NCBI GenBank assembly: GCA_037127255.1
Contig: JBANSL010000017.1
Location: 69,068,857-69,132,856 of the forward strand
Reading direction: 5' to 3'
DNA from: Persicaria tinctoria
Lineage: Eukaryota > Streptophyta > Magnoliopsida > Caryophyllales > Polygonaceae
DNA length: 64,000 nucleotides
Shown here: positions 59,488-64,000 of the stretch, one piece after another
Layout of the letters: every line of letters begins with the position of its first letter
Numbering within the stretch: position 1 is the stretch's first letter
Notes under the pieces: generated by a model
Database searches by the model: none
What the model was told of the DNA's origin: nothing
What the model saw: the letters and a program-made list of their open reading frames with translations, nothing else
Translations under genes and position numbers: made by a program

Positions 59488-62463
59488 ATGATTCCGAGTA
59501 GAGAAGATTTGATAATGCTGATCAAACACTCGGTACGTTTTCGATCCAGTCTCGCTCAATTTCCAATTGAAACGGATATTATACGCCCTAGTTCAAGCTC
59601 GGGATGTCACCTGTATGAATATCTGTTGGTTTCATGCCTAGAGCAGTGCAAAAAACTTCAATCGCATCGTCTGATCGATCAATCTCCAGAGATAGTAACT
59701 CAGTGTTTAAGCAATTGTAAAGCTATCCACGCTCAAAGCTTTAAGATTGGGAGCAACTCGAACGGTCGCCTGGGGAATGCTGTTCTAGATTCCTATTCCA
59801 AATGCGGTGATTTGAGTTCGGCTAGGATGGTGTTCAATGGTCTTGAGGAGCGGGATGTTTTTGCTTGGAACTCGTTCATGTCCGTACATTCAAGACTTGA
59901 TCTGCTAGATGATGTTATTGAGGCTTTTCAGTTGATGCGGCGTTCAACTACTGTGCCGAATCAGTACACTTATGCTATTTTGCTGTCAGCTTGTGCTAGG
60001 TTAAGAGATATTCGTTTTGGGAGGCAACTGCATAGTGATGTTATCAAGATGGGGATGGAGTTGAATTCCTTTTGTGGAAGTTCCCTTGTAGATATGTACG
60101 TTAAACATAGATTTGTGGATGATGCAAGCCTAGTGTTTGATCAAATATCATGCCCAGGTATCGTGTCATTGACAGCGATCATTGTTGGATATGTTCAAAT
60201 GGGGTTATATGACAAAGCACTTGATTTTGTAGATCGTATGCAAAGAGTTGGCACTGTCCCGGACCAAGTAGCATGCCTTACTATAGTTGATGCTTTTGTC
60301 AAGAGTAAGAGACTTGATGAGGCACTCGAATTTTTTTATCGGGTTCCTGAACCAAGTGTTATAGCATGGAATATGATAATTTCTGCACATGCTAAAAGTG
60401 GTTGTGAACTAGATGCTGTTAAGCTCTTCTTTGATATGAGGAAGGCTGGAGTGCCATCCACTCGTCCCACATTAGGTAGTGTTCTCAGTGCCATTGCCAG
60501 TTTGGAGGCTTTTTATGTTGGATTGGCTGTTCATTCTTTGGGCATCAAGCAAGGGCTAGATGATAATGTCTTTGTAGGAAGCTCACTGATTAACATGTAC
60601 TCAAAATGCCAAAATCTAACCTCTGCTAGGAAAGTGTTTGACTCTCTTGATGAGAGAAACATTGTATTATGGAATGCAATGCTTAGCGGTTATGCACAAA
60701 ATGGACATCCTGATGAAGTTGTTGAATTATTCATTAGCATGAAGGATTGTGGTTTCGAAGCTGATGAGTTTACATACACTAGCATATTGAGTGCATGTGG
60801 TTCCTTAGAGAGTCTAGACGTGGGACGCCAACTGCATTCTATCATCATTAAGAAGAGATTTGCTATAAACTTGTTTGTAGGTAATGCATTGGTTGACATG
60901 TATGCTAAATCAGGGGCACTTGAGGAAGCCAGGAAGCTGTTTGAAAATATAAGGAATCGAGATAATATATCATGGAATGCTATTATTGTAGGGTATGTGA
61001 AGGTAGAAAAAGAGAACAAGGCTTTTGATATGTTTTGTAGAATGATGACAGAGAAAGTTCAACCTGATGAGGTAGCTTTGGCAAGTATCTCCAATGCTTG
61101 TGCAAACATCAAAGACCTTGTTCGAGGTAAACAGATGCATTGTATCACTTTGAAGCATGGATTAGAGACTAGCCTTTATGCCGGAAGCTCTCTTATTGAC
61201 ATGTACGTCAAGTGTGGGGATATCGTGGCTGCCAATAAGATTTTCTTTCTAATGCCTAGCCAGAACGTGGTGTCTATTAATGCTTTAATTGCCGGTTATG
61301 CTCAAAACAACTTGGAAGCAGCAGTAAAGCTTTACCAAATTATGCATGCTGAAGGGTTGGAGCCAGCCAAAATAACTTTTGCTAACCTTTTGGATGCATG
61401 TAGTAGATATTCTGATTTTAATCTAGGGCGGCAAATCCATTGTCTTTTGCTAAAGAAAGACACCCAGGTGTATGATGAGGAGTTCTTGGGTGCAGCTCTT
61501 TTAGGAATGTACATGAATTGCACTAAGGTCGCAGATGCACAAAACCTGTTCCGCGAGTTTTCTGATCCCAAGAGTACTGTATTATGGACAGCTATGATGT
61601 CTGGTTTAAACCAGAATGGACATAGTATGGAAGCATTGCATCTCTATAGGGAGATGCGTAAGCATCGTAATCTAATGCCAGATCAGGCAACTTTTGCTTC
61701 GGTTATTAAATCCTGCTCCACGTTGGCATCTCTGGCCGATGGTACAATCATTCATTCTTTCATTGTTCGAAATGGTTTCATTTCAGATGAGGTAGTGTGC
61801 AGTGCTCTTGTTGACATGTATGCTAAATGTGGAGATGTGCAAAATTCTATTAAAATTTTTATGGAGATGGAACGAAAAGATGATATCATTACTTGGAACT
61901 CAATTATAGTCGGGTTAGCGAAGAATGGGTATGCAGACCATGCTATGCAGATTTTTGAGGAGATGATGATGCGCTCACGTGTAATTCCTGATGATGTCAC
62001 GTTTCTTGGTATTTTGACTGCTTGTAGTCATGCAGGCAGGATTACTGAAGGTCGTCAAATCTATGAGATTATGACTAAAAACTATAGGATTAAACCAAGG
62101 TCTGATCATTGTGCATGTATGATTGATCTTTTTGGTCGATGTGGCTTACTTGATGAAGCTGAGGCTTTTATTGACGGGCTAGAGTTCGAGCCAGATGCTA
62201 TGATATGGGCATCATTTCTCGGGGCTTGCAAATTACATGCGGATGAGCTAAGAGGTCAACGTGCTGCTAAGAAGCTGATTGAGCTGGACCCTGAAAATTC
62301 TACAGCGTACACTTTACTATCGACTATATATGCTTCATCTGGTAACTGGGGCGAAGCTAGCCATTTGAGGGAGGAGATGAAGGATAAAGGAGCAAAAAAG
62401 TTATCTGGATGCAGCTGGATTAGCGGAACAGATGAAAATAATTTGCTTGTTTCAAGGAAATAG
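59488..62463 (+). CDS. PLS-class pentatricopeptide repeat protein, E-type, probably organellar
   Basis: An intronless frame of 991 codons holds well over twenty PPR units of the P-L-S pattern. Examples are GNAVLDSYSKCGDLSSARMV, then WNMIISAHAKSG, GSSLINMYSKC, GNALVDMYAKSGALEEARKL, GSSLIDMYVKCGDIVAANKI and SALVDMYAKCGDVQNSIKI. The C-terminus has the E domain (IWASFLGACKLHADE, STAYTLLSTIYASSGNWGEA, KKLSGCSWI). It stops 12 residues later, without E+ or DYW domains. Such proteins bind organellar RNA and take part in C-to-U editing or processing with partner proteins. From memory it resembles Arabidopsis At3g09040, a mitochondrial E-class PPR. The frame is open further upstream only from a TTG at 59389, so the ATG at 59488 (MIPSRED) or at 59515 (MLIKHSVRFRSSLAQF, more presequence-like) is the start. 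A six-codon uORF (59484-59501) overlaps the first. Confidence 0.92.
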   Translation: MIPSREDLIMLIKHSVRFRSSLAQFPIETDIIRPSSSSGCHLYEYLLVSCLEQCKKLQSHRLIDQSPEIVTQCLSNCKAIHAQSFKIGSNSNGRLGNAVLDSYSKCGDLSSARMVFNGLEERDVFAWNSFMSVHSRLDLLDDVIEAFQLMRRSTTVPNQYTYAILLSACARLRDIRFGRQLHSDVIKMGMELNSFCGSSLVDMYVKHRFVDDASLVFDQISCPGIVSLTAIIVGYVQMGLYDKALDFVDRMQRVGTVPDQVACLTIVDAFVKSKRLDEALEFFYRVPEPSVIAWNMIISAHAKSGCELDAVKLFFDMRKAGVPSTRPTLGSVLSAIASLEAFYVGLAVHSLGIKQGLDDNVFVGSSLINMYSKCQNLTSARKVFDSLDERNIVLWNAMLSGYAQNGHPDEVVELFISMKDCGFEADEFTYTSILSACGSLESLDVGRQLHSIIIKKRFAINLFVGNALVDMYAKSGALEEARKLFENIRNRDNISWNAIIVGYVKVEKENKAFDMFCRMMTEKVQPDEVALASISNACANIKDLVRGKQMHCITLKHGLETSLYAGSSLIDMYVKCGDIVAANKIFFLMPSQNVVSINALIAGYAQNNLEAAVKLYQIMHAEGLEPAKITFANLLDACSRYSDFNLGRQIHCLLLKKDTQVYDEEFLGAALLGMYMNCTKVADAQNLFREFSDPKSTVLWTAMMSGLNQNGHSMEALHLYREMRKHRNLMPDQATFASVIKSCSTLASLADGTIIHSFIVRNGFISDEVVCSALVDMYAKCGDVQNSIKIFMEMERKDDIITWNSIIVGLAKNGYADHAMQIFEEMMMRSRVIPDDVTFLGILTACSHAGRITEGRQIYEIMTKNYRIKPRSDHCACMIDLFGRCGLLDEAEAFIDGLEFEPDAMIWASFLGACKLHADELRGQRAAKKLIELDPENSTAYTLLSTIYASSGNWGEASHLREEMKDKGAKKLSGCSWISGTDENNLLVSRK

Positions 62464-62985
62464 TATGCCCCAAACGTTAAAAGTATAGATGATCAGGATG
62501 ATGAATTGACAACATTCAGTTAGTATGTTTTAGGCTACTTAATGTTGGTGATACGATTGAAGGCTGTTCTTTAGCATCTATGCAATCTCCAGTGGATGTG
62601 TTCTCATTCAGGTATCATCAACTCTACACGTGCCGTTCTTTGGGAGTTCATTTGCTTGATCCTTTCTTTTATTGAAAGATCTGTGTTTGAAAGTCACAAC
62701 TCACAATATTACCACTTCTCATCTGTAATAGTGATGTGCTGCTTTTTATTCAAATATGTCTAGTACCTTTATGTGGCACTAATAATTCAATACGACCAAA
62801 ATGCCTGTAGAACTCAAAACACATTCTTATTATCACTGCCTCTAGTTGGTTCACTTGTTTTGTTTTTGGGGGTAAGTTGGCATCTTAAACTATTGCTATT
62901 TTTACTTCAATCTATTGTTCTGGCATTGGTGTTTTTGCAGCTTTTTTCCTTAGCCACAGGCCCACAGGTAATGACTAGATTTTTA
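62464..62985. other. 3' flank of the PPR gene
   Basis: Presumed 3' UTR and intergenic DNA. No domain recognised. Confidence 0.45.
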
Positions 62986-62998
62986 TTTATTTTACAGA

Positions 62999-63100
62999 TG
63001 TTGCTTCTCTGGAGTAAAATTTGAAGGAATTGCTTACCACGGTTGCTGGAATAGCACACACATGCTGGCTGATGCACGGAAAACCAGCTCCAAGTAATTG
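62999..63100 (+). pseudogene. Possible remnant of an ERI1-like 3'-5' exonuclease exon
   Basis: An acceptor-like tttacag precedes a frame reading [20 protein letters not shown], then [12 protein letters not shown] and a stop. The spacing recalls the GLxFEGxxHRGxDDxxNTARLLAD end of DEDDh ERI-1 exonucleases, but the catalytic DD is missing. Evidence is thin and no other exon is found. Confidence 0.25.
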
Positions 63101-63394
63101 TCATCCTCCAGCATTTGATCATGGAAATGAGTTCATGGTAATTCATGATGGCAAATTACCATTTATGAGGCGTGCTTAAGTTTCTGCTGATATTCCATAG
63201 TATGTATATCTTTTTATTACTATACTCAATTTATTGTTTAGATCATGTTTTTGCCTTGCCTCACTACTTGGAAGTTGGAACCGATCTTGATATTTAATCA
63301 GTATGCTGTTTTTTTTTTTTTTTGGATATTTTTGGCACACTAGTTGATGTCTGTTTCTTCTCTCCTGAATGAATAGGTAGAAAGGAACTCTTTT

Positions 63395-64000
63395 GGGGGC
63401 CTCTTGGTTTATTGCTGCAAGGTCATAAAAGCAGGTAGACTTGGAGGGATATATAAAGGGTTTGGACTATAAGGTCATGGCATATGCTCCAACTAGTTTT
63501 GTCTGATGAGCAAGTTACTGATCAAGCCTGTGCCAAATTTGCGAGGTAAAAAGATGTACATTCTTATCATGCTTGCATGTCAATTTTGGTATAGAATATA
63601 TCATATTGCTTCATTTAAATACAGGGGATCTAGACTTAGTATAATGAAAACTTGCTGCTTGTTCTAATTTTCTCAAGTTAGCTTCTTTTTTTTGGCTTAG
63701 GAGTTTGTTACCTATATTATGTATACTGGCAAATTGGCAAAAGATTATATAAGAAATTACCAAAACTACACTTTTCAAACTTTATTTATCACTAGCAAAC
63801 TCACATATTTTCTAGATCACTAGCTGCCTGCACTATTCTGAAAGATACCTGAGTTTTATAATATTCAAGGACGAGTATAGAGGCTGAGGCATTCAGCCAA
63901 GAAGGGTTTTATAATATTCAAGGACGAGTATATATGGGCTGAGTTTACCTGAGTTTTATAATGAGTTCAATCATACTGTTATGAGCATTTGAGTACGTCT
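63395..64000 (+). pseudogene. Degenerate partial duplicate of the SLC25A44-like gene
   Basis: The stretch 63413-63530 aligns with carrier exon 3 (ggtcataaaagcagg against ggtcttaaaagcagatggg; gggtttggactat; catatgctccaa). The alignment continues into intron 3 (attcttatcatg, tttggtatagaata, gaaaacttgctgct, taggagtttgttacctat). At the window edge, ttatgagcatttgagtacgt matches the end of exon 5 (ttatgaatatttgagtatgt). Introns are retained, so this is a DNA-level duplication. Frameshifts and stops rule out a product. The copy may continue beyond the window. Confidence 0.75.
63845..63945 (+). repeat. Short direct repeat inside the carrier duplicate
   Basis: The word gttttataatattcaaggac plus gagtata occurs twice, about 56 bases apart, and cctgagttttataat a further time near 63950. 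It is not present in the parent carrier gene. Confidence 0.7.

Noticed and set aside
1..64000. Nuclear copies of chloroplast or mitochondrial DNA, rRNA genes, or host-functional tRNA genes
   Set aside because: I looked for them on both strands and saw none apart from the damaged tRNA-Pro-like copy in the CACTA element.

Overview
This is a stretch of flowering-plant nuclear DNA. The signs are intron-bearing genes with GT-AG junctions, a FRUITFULL-like MADS-box gene, a brassinosteroid-type cytochrome P450, a UDP-arabinose mutase, a PLS-class pentatricopeptide repeat protein, and a dense load of plant transposons. I cannot place it to family. Intergenic DNA is AT-rich, while the RGP exons are GC-rich at third positions. 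No bacterial, organellar or viral block is visible.

Layout: the window opens with the last exon of an unidentified + strand gene (to about 1.35 kb). A complete eight-exon FUL-like MADS gene follows on the - strand (1919-6346) with a 2.5 kb first intron. From 6.4 to 33.3 kb I find no intact host gene. This stretch holds Stowaway-like MITEs, three LINE/retroposon 3' ends, a 1 kb hAT element with a smaller hAT MITE nested in it, a decayed Ty1/copia element (15135-20157), a MULE-like element with palindromic tandem repeats, a PIF/Harbinger deletion derivative, and a relic of a reverse transcriptase with a nuclease-like C-terminus. A gag-only copia derivative with 358 bp LTRs has inserted into that relic. 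From 33.4 to 40.3 kb come two - strand genes: RGP/UAM (four exons, 354 aa) and a CYP85A-like P450 (nine exons, 463 aa). The P450 introns carry a Stowaway MITE, a tRNA-derived SINE and a third repeat.

Upstream of the P450 lie a non-autonomous Helitron (40938-42122) and a Pack-type CACTA transposon (42586-47470). The CACTA element carries exon-intron pieces of at least four unrelated host genes (beta-tubulin, ribosomal protein P2, ascorbate peroxidase, CHD1/CHR5 chromatin remodeller), an unidentified exon and a tRNA-Pro-like gene. All pieces with a readable direction point the same way. From 47.9 to 52.8 kb there are more retroposon remnants and an Au-type SINE. The right end has a six-exon SLC25A44-like mitochondrial carrier gene (53261-57436), a hAT MITE, an intronless PPR gene (59488-62463), and a degenerate duplicate of carrier exons running off the window edge.

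The host genes look like unrelated neighbours, not a pathway cluster. The most unusual structure is the Pack-CACTA. Next are the gag-only copia insertion inside the RT/nuclease relic, and the MITE whose target duplication forms part of a P450 splice donor. All exon coordinates come from reading splice sites and reading-frame continuity by eye; none has been tested against transcripts.
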